A stretch of 64,000 nucleotides of DNA from Brassica napus. Its lineage: Eukaryota; Streptophyta; Magnoliopsida; Brassicales; Brassicaceae. Both the position numbers and the translations under genes were made by a program. The DNA is taken from positions 108,501 through 172,500 of the forward strand of contig NW_026014649.1 of assembly GCF_020379485.1 (NCBI RefSeq), written 5' to 3'. The notes under the pieces are model-generated. The model worked only from the letters and a program-made list of their open reading frames with translations. It was not told where the DNA came from and did not search any database. Positions 24,586 through 35,283 of this stretch are shown in pieces; the first letter of the stretch is position 1, and each line of letters begins with the position of its first letter.

Positions 24586-24938
24586 TTTGTATTGTAGAGA
24601 ATTGTTTTTTAGAAATGAATCTGTGAATGAGCCAGGACCGGCGTCGTGATATTTAAAGAAACATTTCTGACCACTTTTGACCATTTCTGACCGATTTCCA
24701 AATTGGAAATTTCTGATTGATATCCGACGACAAAGTTCGGTCAGAAATTTCCGACAGATTTCCGACAGATTTCAGACGGATAATATTTTAAATTATTTTC
24801 GTCGGAAAACGGTCGGAAATTTCTGACAGTTTTCTGTCGACTTTGTAGCCGTAGGAAAGTTCTAACCATATCAGATTTCTGTTGGAAATCTGTCGGAAAA
24901 AAAAATATCGGTCGGAAGCTCGGTCAGAAAAGACTTTC

Positions 24939-24950
24939 TTTCTTGTAGTG
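24939..24950 (-). repeat. CACTA terminal inverted repeat (right end)
   Basis: CACTACAAGAAA on the minus strand ending at 24950. A 3-bp target duplication would be ATA (24951-24953), but the partner end is lost. Subterminal repeats with GTCGGAAA/CCGACAGATT motifs fill 24690-24930. Confidence 0.88.
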
Positions 24951-26108
24951 ATATAGACGCTGCGTCTGTCGAAGAGAGTTGCATTCCACTGTTCCGGAAG
25001 TTACCGAACGATCATCCTTTAATCAATCCTCTTGCTCCGTTCCCCGAGGACATCATTGCGGTGAGGGATCTTCTTAGGAATGGTCCCTTCTTTTGGACAT
25101 CCTTTACGCCGGAGAGGATTCGGAAGGCACTGAGGTTCGTGCATCCTGGTCCTGCCTCGGTTGCGGACGCGGGAAGCGACTCCGAACCTGACGACCAGGA
25201 TCCCGTTGTAGCTCCAGCAGCTATGCCGGAGTCGAGCTCTTGGAAGGGAAAGGATATCGACCTTGGCGACATAGAATTTTTGATGGATGATTCTATGCTT
25301 CCAGGATGGGATCCGAACCTTGCTTATGGCGACGGGAGTGGCTCGAGCGAGGTCCCTATTCTTGATTTCGATGATTTCTTTGCTGGTCTGCCACCGGGTT
25401 TTGATGCTCCTCCACCTGCGAAAGAGTCGGCAAGGCCGAAAGTCATCGCGGAAGGGTCCCGAATAATCAATGGGGTATGATTTTTTCGAAAATATTTGTG
25501 ATCGCCTAGGTATTTCTTTTATGCTTACAATGCGTTAACTGGTTTCGCAGGGCCTCAACTTGCTTGGCTCGGCCATTGAAGCGAGCCATAGGGAGGCAAT
25601 GGTCTATCGTTTTAAAGCGGAGAAAGCGGAACGAGATCTCGCTTGCGTGCAAGGCGAGATGTTGGAGCGAGAAGCGCAACTTACTCATGATCATGCGCGG
25701 GCTGTCCGTAAGGCGGAAAGGAAAGGCAAACGAGAAATCGTCGAGGTGATGAAGACTCGTGCCTCTCAATTCCAGGATGAGTATGGGAACCTCAAGAACG
25801 CCTTTACCTCGGTGGGTGATTTCCGTGAGTGCCGCGGTTCAGTCGGAAGTCTTTGGAGGACGCAAGCCGATGACTATGTGTTCCAGGAGGAAATGAGCTT
25901 GATGAAGAGCGGCATGAACGAACGTGCCCACGCTGAGGCGCTCATCCCTTCGATCGATGAGCGGATTCAAGGGTTCTGGGATTCCATCCCGGTTTCCCCT
26001 GATACCGAGGAGGTTCCGACCGGGTTTCCTGACGGTGGCGAGGAAGTGGATCGTCCCGCGGATGCGTTCGGTGCTTCGTTGTCCGGGGACTTTGACTTTG
26101 GATTATGA
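24951..26108 (+). pseudogene. E2 antisense gene, 3' part (putative gypsy-type domain protein, PF04195-like)
   Basis: Encoded opposite to E2's gag. Open exons are ~24954-25474 and 25551-26108, separated by a 76-nt intron (GTATGA ... TTTCGCAG). Joining keeps the frame, and the stop is TGA at 26106-26108. The first exon ([29 protein letters not shown]) aligns with the end of the antisense gene at 58236-59309. It continues into an acidic Ser/Pro-rich linker, and the second exon is a charged coiled-coil-like segment ([37 protein letters not shown]). The 5' part is missing because the CACTA transposon inserted and a deletion followed. The assignment to the PF04195 group rests on the sister gene and memory of the family; function is unknown. 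Confidence 0.7.
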
Positions 26109-27366
26109 GAGGTGGAGTAGTTATCGAAAGAAAGATGCTCGTCTTTATATTTTATGTCTGTGGCCGAGTGTGGCCGAGAGATTTGTATGGGCCTATTTTG
26201 GCCATTTTTATTGTTTATCGGGACTGGCCGTTGGTGGCTTTGAATCCCCTTACCGCTTTACGGGGTTATTTATATGATGAATGTTCCGTTTCGAATTTTC
26301 CTGAATAGGGTCGAAGTAAATATGAGTTGTCGTCTCGCATTTAATTCCGATTAGACGTTCGATCTGTTAGTTCGTTCGTGATTCTCGTAAAAAATTACCT
26401 ATCTTTATGATTTTCGGGAACATCGAGATGCGAACGGAGAGACATGGTTTTAGGATCTCGTATCTTTTAGATATCATGTCTTGAGATGTTTGAGACCAGA
26501 GCGTTGGGTTTAGGGCAAGACCTAGGTTTACTTTCGGTTAAGGTTTGTGCGGTGACTAGCCGGCTATCGTTTTTCCTGTTGCGATTTCTTCCTGACTCGT
26601 ACCGATTTAAAGTCCGCGATAGGTTCTCGGCTTATATGACTTGTATGGTACGAATCGAGCATCTTCTCAGAGTTAACTGGAAGCGCTGGACCAAAATTTC
26701 GGATTTTTGTTGTAGCGCGCTTTCGTCCTTGTGTTGGACGTTTTTGAAGATCAAAAGAATGATCGAATTGCGTTTGTTTAAGACGGCTGGCGTGTTCGTC
26801 GGGGCCAATCGACGAACGGGGTGTAAGGTTTTTGGTGGTCGCGTTCGGACAATTTGTTCGTATTATCTTCGTCGGGACGTCTCGCAGTTGTTTCGAAGAT
26901 TATACATGTATCTTTGAATGTTTGAAAGATGATAATTTTACGAATTTTGGGCCGGATGAGGCCGTAGACAAGAGTCTTAATGTTTCCAGGCGTGTCCTGA
27001 AAGTTTCTTGTGTTTAACTGACTCGTAAACGTTTTTCGATAAAGCGGAGCAACGTATATTGCAGTAAAAGTTTTTGAAGTTTCTAAAAACTCGATTATAA
27101 TGATGAAGATTTTCTAAGTGGGAGTATACGAGTATACGCACCCACTCCCCCCCCCCTTTTAGAGAGGGGGATAGCTGAACTAGTCTTTTGATGAGCTGCC
27201 TACGTAGATCAAGCCATCTCGTAGTTCTGTTTCATGCCGTGAATGTTTTTACTCGGCGGTAGATGTCGCAATGTCCGCCTTGACCATGTCGATCGTGGCT
27301 GGGTTAACGCTATTTTCCGGATGTTCCGGTTGAGTTGTAGTGTAGACTTCGAACTCGTGTTGAGTT
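26109..27366. other. Non-coding spacer of E2 between gag-protease and antisense gene
   Basis: Colinear with 57041-58235 of element E, so it is a conserved part of the element rather than random DNA. It contains a run of C at 27146-27156 (a polypurine tract on the element's coding strand) and no convincing gene; the small frames here are not shared with the sister copy. Confidence 0.75.
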
Positions 27367-29854
27367 TCAACGTCCGATGCGTTTGCGTCGGCAGATGATT
27401 TTAATTCGTCTTTCCTTGGGGCGTTTTTGGCCGAAGATCGATCTATCTTCGTGCGCTTGCCGTTTGCAGCTGCAGAAGTCGTGGTTTGCCTTAACTTGTG
27501 CTCTGCGAGGAAGCATAGCCGCGACTATTTTTGGCATCCCCAGATAGCCGCGACTCCGCTTGGGGTTGGGAATTTGAGACCCAGGTGGTAGGTCGACGGA
27601 ACTGCCTGCATGGCGTTGAGCAATGGGGTTCCCATGATCACGTTGTAGATAGCGGGATGATCGACTACCGCGAACTCGATGATTTTCGTGATCTCCTTGG
27701 CCATGACTGGCAACTGGATCGATCAAAGAGTCATCGATACTTCGTCTGAAAAACCCGTGGGTGGTTTTGGTGTCGGAATTACTTCTCCGAGTTTGATGCT
27801 CATCCGCTTGAGAGTGTCGCAGAAGATTACGTTGACCGTGCTTCCCATGTCGACGAGTACCCTTCTGACTTCTAAATCTCATATGACGAGCGGGTCGCAG
27901 TGAGGTTGATCGATGCCGCCGGCTTCTTCCTTTGTGAAGGTGATCGAGCAATTTTGGCCATCTCAGGGAGGAGACCATGTAGGCCAATTTGCACTCGACT
28001 CTGCCTTCTGTTGGTAAGCCTTGATGGCCGACACAGTATCGCCGCAGTATTGTGGTCCTTCGATGATCATGTTGACTCTGCGATGATTGTTATCGTTCCC
28101 CTTGTCGTCCGGCCTCCTACCGCGTTTATCTCCAGGCTGGTTTCGTTGAGGGGATTTTTCAGCCGGTGGATTCCTGTCCGTCTTTGGAGGGCGATCAGAA
28201 TCAAGGATGAGATCCTTGACGCTAGTTACTTCCGAGAGCTCTCCAGCGAGTAGCTTCGCGGCCAGTCTTGCTCCTAAGACTTGGCAGTTGGTCGTGGAGT
28301 GTCCTCGGGACTGGTGGAACTCGCAGAAGGTGTTTTCGTCATACCCTTGATTGCGAGTCCACGTGTTGCCCGTGGTTCGGCCTTGATCCGAATTGATCGC
28401 GTAATTATGCGCCCCTTGGAGATCTTCCCCCTCGTGATGAACGTATTTGTCGTTACGAGAGTTCTTCTTTCTCCCTTTTGGATCCACGTCCTTCGAAGAT
28501 GGTCTTGCCGACTTATGTTTTTGCGATAAGACTTTAGTTTCTTCCTCGACTATGATGTAGTTCGTTGCTTTGTGGAGGGCATCCTGGATCGTTCGCGGTT
28601 TGTCGAGAGTTATCCACTTTCTGAATTTCGACTTGTACCAGAGCGTCTTTCTCAGCGCGTCAATGGCCACTTTGTCGCTTATCCCGCTGACCCTTGACAT
28701 TATCAGCTTGAACCGACTGATAAACTCGCGGAGGGGTTCGTCTTCCCTCTGGGAGAGACTCCAGAGGTCAACATCGGAAGTTTCTCTGTCGATGAATACA
28801 GAGTATTGTTTGAGAAATTCCGATGCGAGCTGTCGGAAACTCCCGATGGTGTTACGATGAAGGCGTGCGAACCATTCAAGTGCTGCTCCTTCCAGGTTTT
28901 CAACGAACAGGCGGCAGTAGCCGGGATCCTTTTCGCCGTCCTTCAGTCTAGCTCTTCCCATCGCGATGTGGAAAGCCTGAAGGTGCGCTTTTGATCGGCC
29001 GTACCATCGTACTTTGGTACTTTGATTTTTCCCGGATCAGACACCCTCATGTCCGAAATGCGACTGGTAAAAGGGGTCTTCCGAGCTCCTTCCAGCAGTC
29101 GATCGATTTCGGGGGCAGCACTAGTAGCATGATGGATTTGAGACTTTACGGCCCTCACTTCTGCCGCAGTCTTGGTGATGTAGTCGCGAAGATCGCGGAT
29201 ATCCGATGTCTCGTCAGTAGATTTCCGAGCCTGTCGGCGTTTACTGCGAGTGAGCTCGGTTTGCCTTTCAGCCAGCTCCTCTTGTTCGTTCCAATAGGCG
29301 ATTTCTTCTTCTTCTTCCGTCATTGGTTTTTTGAATGGGGAGCCTTCCCGAGCAGATCGGCTCCTGGTCCTTCTTGGATGTCTGTCGACGTCCTCGTCGG
29401 TGTCGTTGGAGACATCGCTAGGATCCAGGTCAATGCGTTCGGCTTCATTATCCTCCGAGTCCTTTGCAGGGGGCGGAAGACTTTCAGGGTTCCCCTTTTC
29501 GATGGGAGATTTCTCGCTAGGGTTTTGACTGGAAGGTCATTCCCGCGCGACTCCTGATCTGTCGAGTGGGGTAGCAAAGTTGAGCCTCTTCCCGCGGATT
29601 TTGGTGGTTCCGCGGGGACGGATTGCTTGGGTCCTTGCCGTTAAGGTTTCAACCTGTTTGGTCAAGGTATTCACGAGCTTATCCTGTTCTTCCGACCTTT
29701 TCTCATAGGTGGCGAACATCTTTTTAAACTCCTCGAGCGTCGCGGCGTTGGCTTGTGCGTTGGCCGCGGATACGTCCGCTGCTGGAGTGTGGAGATCGGT
29801 GTCGCTACCTCCGTTAAGGGGAGTCTGCACGTTATCCGCGTCGTTAGTTGACAT
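27367..29854 (-). pseudogene. E2 gag-protease, broken by stops and frameshifts
   Basis: Start ATG at 29854 ([16 protein letters not shown]), identical in position to the start at 54425 of element E. The pieces are 29854-29537 (ends in TGA where E has CGA), 29323-28943, 28961-27963 (gag core [34 protein letters not shown], knuckle [14 protein letters not shown]; ends in TGA where E has CGA) and 27713-27525 (protease tail VIMGTPLLNAMQ). Frame changes lie near 29530-29330 and near 28985. There is no RT, RNase H or integrase. It cannot yield a full Gag-protease. Confidence 0.9.
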
Positions 29855-29924
29855 GTCTGATTGAGCGTGATGTGGCTTTTGCGGGTTAGATTGATCCGTA
29901 CTCCCCCTCCTTCTAGCGCCAAAC

Positions 29925-31115
29925 TGTGGGAACCGAAATTCACACTGTCGATTTCCGTTTAAATAAGGAAACTAGGAAAACCCTAATTTCCCAGAGGACC
30001 CGGATATCTGCTAATTACCACACGTCAAGCAATCAGAACACGAGAATAACAACGATAAAGTATAAGAAATCGAAGAAGAGAGCAAAGAAGATCTTATTTC
30101 CGAATTTGCGTATGAGCGTTTACAACAAGGTATAGGCCTGGGCTCGAGAGCTGTCGGCGAGATTCCTAGTTCTAGCAACCCTAAGACGGCTAAACCTAAT
30201 TGAGTCGCAGCTCGAAATAACAAAAACGGAAAAATGCCTAAATTGCTCTAAGTGCTAAGTTTGCTCTGAAAAAGTTTCCTCCATGCTCCTCGCGCAGGAC
30301 TCCTTAGATACTAGCTCCAAGGTCGGTTTACGCTTTTACTCTTCTGCCCTTAAGCCGTCATAGCATAAAAATGGAGATATTCCATTTTTCCCGATCTTCA
30401 CAATTATTTTCAAAACTTCCGTATTTATCCGCGGAAACTTGACATTTATCCTTCCTTGTGGACCAAGCATAAACCGTGCTCTGGTTTACGGGCTTTTGGT
30501 TAAGAAATCATAGGATGTGCCTCGAGTCGTATTTTAGGTCCCTTTGGGCTGTCTTCTGACTCGACACGTTTTTAATTCGCAAAGTCTGATCGATGATTTA
30601 GAATAGCGGAAAGCATGGACTGAGCTTGCTACGGTCTTCGGGAAATGGCATTTGAAGGTTTGACGAGAATGCATGGACTGGTGTTGTATCGATGTTCGGA
30701 AGAGCTCGATCGCTACGCAACGGCCGAACTTTGGCTCAAGGCCACTCGCTATGTAGCGACCGAGCTTTGGCTCGAACTCGGTCGCTACGTAGCGACCGAG
30801 CGGGACGATTGTTTGAGCTTGGTCGCTATGTAGCGATCGAGCGGGTCGGATGTTTGGTCGCTTCGTCGCGACCGGCATCGGCTCGGACTTGGTTGCTACG
30901 TAGCGACCGAACAGCGTGTATGTGCGGTAGTTACGCAACGACCGAGCTTGGTTCGTTTGCTTTTGAATCTTCAAGGATACTTCTTCGTAAAAACTTCATA
31001 TTGGTTATTATTTTTTTACAAAAATTATATCTTTATTTTTACTATCTCTTTCGGAAATACGATCTCCGAGGATTTTCGGGTGGTAATTCCGTCGTGACCG
31101 TTTTAGACCCCAACA
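29925..31115 (-). repeat. 5' LTR of E2 (~1.19 kb)
   Basis: Reverse strand: starts TGTTGGGGTC (31115) and ends GGTTCCCACA (29925). It is followed inward by TTTGGCGCTAGAAGGAGG, the probable primer site (tRNA not assigned). It contains ~6-7 variants of the TCGCTACGTAGCGA palindrome at 30705-30950. A TATA-like box lies near the AGGAGTCC block, as in the LTR at 52898. Confidence 0.88.
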
Positions 31116-31164
31116 CTGACCTGACTGGTAAGTCTCCTCGCACTAAAGTCTGTCCGGACGATCC
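31116..31164 (-). repeat. Continuation of LTR C2 beyond E2
   Basis: CTGACTGGTAAGTCTCC and GTCCGGACGATCCTATCC match 43398-43450. This stretch ends at GGATC, short of the expected LTR terminus, and is joined head-to-head to plus-strand protease sequence. Confidence 0.75.
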
Positions 31165-31677
31165 TATCCAGGATCTTAGAAAAGGGGGGTCTTATGTAGG
31201 GACCCTATGTATTGGTGGTGTGGAAACACACGTACTGTTTGATACTGGAGCTACACACTGCTTTGTGAGCCTAGATATGATCGGAAAAGGGTTGTTCCAG
31301 ATGGGAACAGAGGATGATCCTTGCATAGTGAATGCAGCCGGTGGGCAGGTAATGCATTCATTAAGGCGAGTAAAGGATATCCCAATAGTGATCCAGGATA
31401 GAGTTATGCCTATGGATCTGGTTGTGGTCTGCCTTAAGAATCATGAGGTGATATTAGGCATGGACTGGCTTGGAAAGAACCGGGCCACTCTGGACTGTCA
31501 CAGAGGAAGGGTGCAGTTTGAGAGTGGGTGTGGACCCCCGATCAGGTTCCAAGGTATTCGTCCGACCTCCGGATGCTTAGTGATATCAGCAGTCCAAGTG
31601 GAACGGATGCTTGAGAAGGGTTGTGAGGCCTTTTTGGTCACAATCGCCACTAAGGAGGTTGTAGGGGCTGGTGACCC
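31165..31677 (+). pseudogene. Chromovirus protease fragment cut by element B
   Basis: Plus-strand protease with [39 protein letters not shown] and [20 protein letters not shown], about 84% like element C by eye. It is preceded by TTATGTAG/GGACCC (acceptor at 31199), the same junction as the candidate gag-protease intron in elements B and C. It is cut after VVGAGDP by the 5' LTR of element B; the 5 bases before that LTR are GACCC. The left side is fused to a reverse-strand LTR, so gag is missing. Confidence 0.85.
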
Positions 31678-33790
31678 TGTAACATCCCAGTTCCTGAATA
31701 GGATCATTGGGACGGCCATGGTTCGAGCAAACGTACTAGTCAGTCTAAGGACATCAAGACAAGCGTTCCATGGCCAGATAAGAAGGTTAAGGACGTAAGG
31801 AAACTTAGACTTAACCTTATACAAGTCGAGAGTCAGCTAGGAAGAGTAAGACGGTAGCTGGACGGATGGAACAAGTAGCTCGACCAGCTCAACGGAGTTA
31901 GGCTAAGCTCACTCCAGCTCGGCCACTACTAAGTCAGCTCCACTAGCTGAACTACTAGCTCACTCAGCTGAGGCAGCTGGGAGTCAGCTCATCTCATCTG
32001 GACGGACTGTTCGTGTTTCGGTCCGATGGTCCGGGTCCGGGCTGGTGGCAGGCCATGGGGGTCTGGCCATGAGGCCATGGACCGTTTGGGCATGGGACAA
32101 GGCCGTGGGCTAAGTCCAGAGGGATTGGGTAAGGCCTTGGGCCTCTGTCCGACCCAAACCCATGCGGTATTGGCGAAGGGACGCATGCGGCCGAGAGGGT
32201 GTAACCCTTGGCCGATTGTGCCCATCCGCTGGCCAGTCATGCCTGTTCGTGGGGCAAGACTTACCCCCTCGTATTCTATAAATATGGGGTCCACTCTGTC
32301 GATTTCATTCATCCAATCTAGAGTAAAAATACTCAGAGAAATCATAGAAAGAGAAAGAAAGAGAGAGAGAGTTTCCGGCCAAAGCAAGGCCGATTGTGTG
32401 GTGGTTAGGTTTCCAGCGATCTGATCGTTTGTGAGGCAACCTCCGATCAAGTATGGGAGACCGAGAGTAGGAGAAGAGCATGGAGAACCCTGACACAGTT
32501 CAGAAGGTACATGGTGGGCTATGGCTCCATCAGACCGAACAGACGGTCCTTGTGATCGCACCGCGGCTCTGGTCGGTCCATTAGACCTAACCGCTTCTCC
32601 TCTTCTTGTTTCTATCCGGCCCTTTCTCTTCTTTCTGATTATACACGAAGGGTTGTGTTGGTTCAGTCCAAGGGACACGTCCCTAGACTTGGTCGGTCAT
32701 AACCAAACCGCTAACCTAGACGCTGGTCGGTTAGACGGTCGGTTCGAATCGCACCATAGACTGGGCGGTTGGGCTAAACGTTTGGTCATGTCCCAAGAGG
32801 CACGAGTGGCTAAAGGTCACGAGTTACCAAGGGTTGTGAGGTACCAAAGGTCACGAGTTCCAAAGGTTGTGAGTTGCCAAAGGGTGTAAGTAACCAAGGG
32901 TTACGGACGCCAAGAGGTACGAGGACCAAGAGGTACCAAGGACCAAAGGCGTGCATGTTCCAAACGGTGCCTGTTGAGACAGGTCGTGTCCGTTCCTTAG
33001 GGATCAGACCATGTCTTGTCCGTCGAGATAAGTACACGGTTTGTCTAAGCCAGGGTAAGAGTCGAAAGGTCCGATCGGCCGTTTGGCCTAACCGGATTGG
33101 GCGTGAGGCTTACTCGTCCGTTGGATCCAGGCCCAAGGCCGGATCAGGTAAGGAAGTCCGTTGGGCCTTTGATCTGGACTTCATCTAGGCCGGTCGCACC
33201 TAGATTCTATCTGGATGGACGGATTGGTCTTCGGGACGATCCAGACTGTTCGTGTGTTCTGTTTATCTATTCTGGACTGTCTATCTGATTCTAAGTCAAA
33301 GGGTGGTTGGTTGAATGACTTAGGATTCGGTAGGCAGGTTCATATCTTTTGATAAGTATAATGTCCGAGGTTTATCTATGTTCTAGGAACCAAGCCAAGC
33401 ATTGTAGAATCGACCAGTTCTATTCTCGATTAAGATTAATGCTTATCTGGTTGTGGTTTCAGGAACTAAGGATGGTTCTGGTCAAGCCAAGGAGCCGTGA
33501 AGGCTCGGTCAGTGAGAGGCTGTGTAACGTGTGGTTAGATGATGCTAGGGATGAACTAGTGATTGTCTATGAAACGATTAAGAAGTTGTGGTTTTATAGT
33601 TTCTATAGTTTCTAAGTAATACATTTTATATACATTTATATTCCGTTGGGCTATCTGTTCAATTGTTTTAGAACCTCAGATTCGAACATGGCTTAGTAAA
33701 TGAAAGACTTAAAATGAATCAAACAAGCAAAGGATTGATTAAGTAGCAAACGGGTCCAGTTTCGTCGAGAGGCCGGATTCGGGTGTTACA
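31678..33790 (+). repeat. 5' LTR of element B (~2.1 kb, complete)
   Basis: Starts TGTAACATCCC and ends GGTGTTACA, with inverted termini TGTAACA/GTGTTACA. Within it are an AGCT-rich block (31850-32015), a TATA box (32277-32284), a GAGA run (32345-32375), a cluster of ~17-bp imperfect repeats of the ACCAAAGGTCACGAGTT type (32795-32960), and a 3' part shared with LTR B' (33100-33790). No gene. Confidence 0.92.
32277..32284 (+). promoter_or_regulatory. TATA box of LTR B
   Basis: TATAAATA in the context TTCTATAAATATGGGG, conserved in the LTRs at 6564 and 39375. Likely drives element transcription. Confidence 0.65.
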
Positions 33791-33793
33791 AGT

Positions 33794-33805
33794 TGGTATC
33801 AGAGC
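33794..33805 (+). other. Primer binding site of element B (tRNA-iMet type)
   Basis: TGGTATCAGAGC three bases after the LTR end. Same site and spacing as in elements C (16745-16734) and C3 (40492-40481). Confidence 0.92.
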
Positions 33806-33869
33806 ATGCTTGATTCTAGGATAGTTGGGTTATGTAGTCCACACACACGCAGCTAGCTGCTTCAGTCTC

Positions 33870-35283
33870 ATGGTGAGGTTTGATAGTTAGGTCTAGGGAT
33901 TAATTGTCTCGGTTATGTTATGTATATGTTTTACTAACAATGTCTGAATCCTTAGGCTGGGAAAAGCAAATCGGGAAAGACCCAAAGGAATAAGAAAATG
34001 GCCGGTCAGTCAAGTCAAGCGGCCGCGGAAGGATCTAATACGTCCGGGTTACCAACCGAGCCGGCTGTGACTAACACCGGGGATGTGTTACCGACTGACC
34101 AGGCCAATCTTACGGGAACGCAACCAGAAGGTCCGCAACATCAGGAAAGTGACGAGGAAGTAGAATCCTCGAACGCTAACAGTGATGGTGTGCAGCGTGA
34201 GAAAAGGGCCGAGGGAACGGCCAACATGCCCGCAGCACTGTCCTGAGAGGACTTGTTAGAGGCCATGAAAGTAATGGGTAACCAGGTGGCGGCTATGACT
34301 CAGCTGTTCACTCCACTAGTGAATTCATCAGTTGGTCAAGCTACACCTTTAGCTACGGCTACACCTAATGCTACGGGTCCAGCTGTGGACGCGGTTGAGG
34401 TGATCGAGATCGATCCACCGGAAAGGTCTGTAAAGAAGGTTGACTATCTGAGTTTGCTTCAACATCTATCCAGATTGGGTACAAAGCAATTCTCAGGTAG
34501 TACCGACCCTGTTGTGGCAGATGAGTGGAGGAGTAGGCTGGTCCGAATCTTCCAATCAACTCGCTGTCCAGATGATTACAGACGAGACATTGCGGTTCAC
34601 TTCCTGGAAGGGGACGCGCATAATTGGTGGCTTGCAGTTGACAAGCGCACCAATGGAAGTCTCACAATTTTTGCGGATTTTGAAGTTGAATTAACCGCAA
34701 ATACTTTCCTGCTGAGGCTTGGGATTGTCTGGAAGCTAAGTTTCTAGATTTGGTCCAAGGCCGCAGGACCGTACGGGAGTACGAAGAAGAGTTCAACCGA
34801 CTCTGACGGTTCGTTGGAAGAGAGCTGGATGACGAGTCAGTCCAGGTCCGTAGGTTCATCCGAGGCCTAAGGCCGGAAATGAAGACCCACTGCTCGATCT
34901 GCACTTTCAACACCGTCGGAGAACTGGTGGAACGGGTGGCTTTGCTGGAGTCTAACTTGGCTGAAGAAGCTAAGATTAAGGCTAAGCCACAGTCTGGCCC
35001 ATTGGGCAAGACTAATGATAAAAAGAGAAAATGGGACCAGGCGGACGGAGGTAGGACCTCTGGTGGGCGACCTGCGTGTTCCAAAACTGTCCTCGACCGA
35101 ACCCGTCTGGTAGAAGCAGCACGATGACTTGTTTCCATTGTGGCCAGCAAGGACATTTCCAATCGGAGTGTCCCAAGCTGCAAGGAAGTCAGGGAAAGAG
35201 CAATGGAGACTCAGGCAAGGCGTCCCAACGCTATGAACTGTCACGAAACAACGGAGCTTCCGGATCTTTTGATTCGATCTCTG
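33870..35283 (+). pseudogene. Element B gag with leader intron; broken
   Basis: Proposed start ATG at 33870-33872 lies directly on a donor (GTGAGG). An 83-nt intron ends at CTTAG (33955), with branch CTAAC at 33934-33938; after it the frame is open (GKSKSGKTQRNKK) and runs into ATG 33998. Without splicing the ATG gives six codons then TAG. The gag core is at 34450-34900 (WRSRLVRIFQSTRCPDDYR, HNWWLAVDKR), with one zinc knuckle, CFHCGQQGHFQSEC, at 35131-35172. Damage: TGA at 34244, a frameshift near 34690, TGA near 34803, and loss of most of the second knuckle region near 35090. With intron 2 retained, gag would end at TAA 35292-35294. Confidence 0.88.

Larger units (their letters stand above)
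18447..24950 (-). mobile_element. CACTA (En/Spm) DNA transposon, left end lost
   Basis: The right terminus reads, on the minus strand, CACTACAAGAAAGAAAG from 24950 inward, the canonical CACTA terminus. It carries two reverse-strand genes: a TNP2-type transposase (20986-24585) and a PF03004-type protein (18447-20004). Subterminal sequence rich in CCGACAGATTTCCG-like motifs lies at 24690-24930, with related motifs at 20580-20660. The matching left terminus is absent: the last exon is cut by the LTR of element C at 18441-18447. The transposon sits within the antisense gene of E2. Confidence 0.88.
11666..31115 (-). mobile_element. Element E2: nested, non-autonomous gag-protease LTR element
   Basis: The left LTR piece (11666-12597) and right LTR (29925-31115) are the same family and orientation. 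The flanking 5-mers GTGAC (11661-11665) and CTGAC (31116-31120) match at 4 of 5 positions, and the LTR C2 sequence continues across the gap, so both ends belong to one insertion. Reading on the minus strand: 5' LTR, gag-protease (29854-27367), a ~1.25 kb non-coding stretch, an antisense gene (on the plus strand, 24951-26108), then a CACTA transposon and the 5' half of chromovirus C, and finally a truncated 3' LTR. RT and integrase of its own are absent. Its better-preserved sister is at 52898-61333. Confidence 0.8.

Noticed and set aside
25924..26917. Plus-strand frames after the E2 antisense gene
   Set aside because: The colinear region of E (57041-58235) does not keep these frames open, so they are not conserved.
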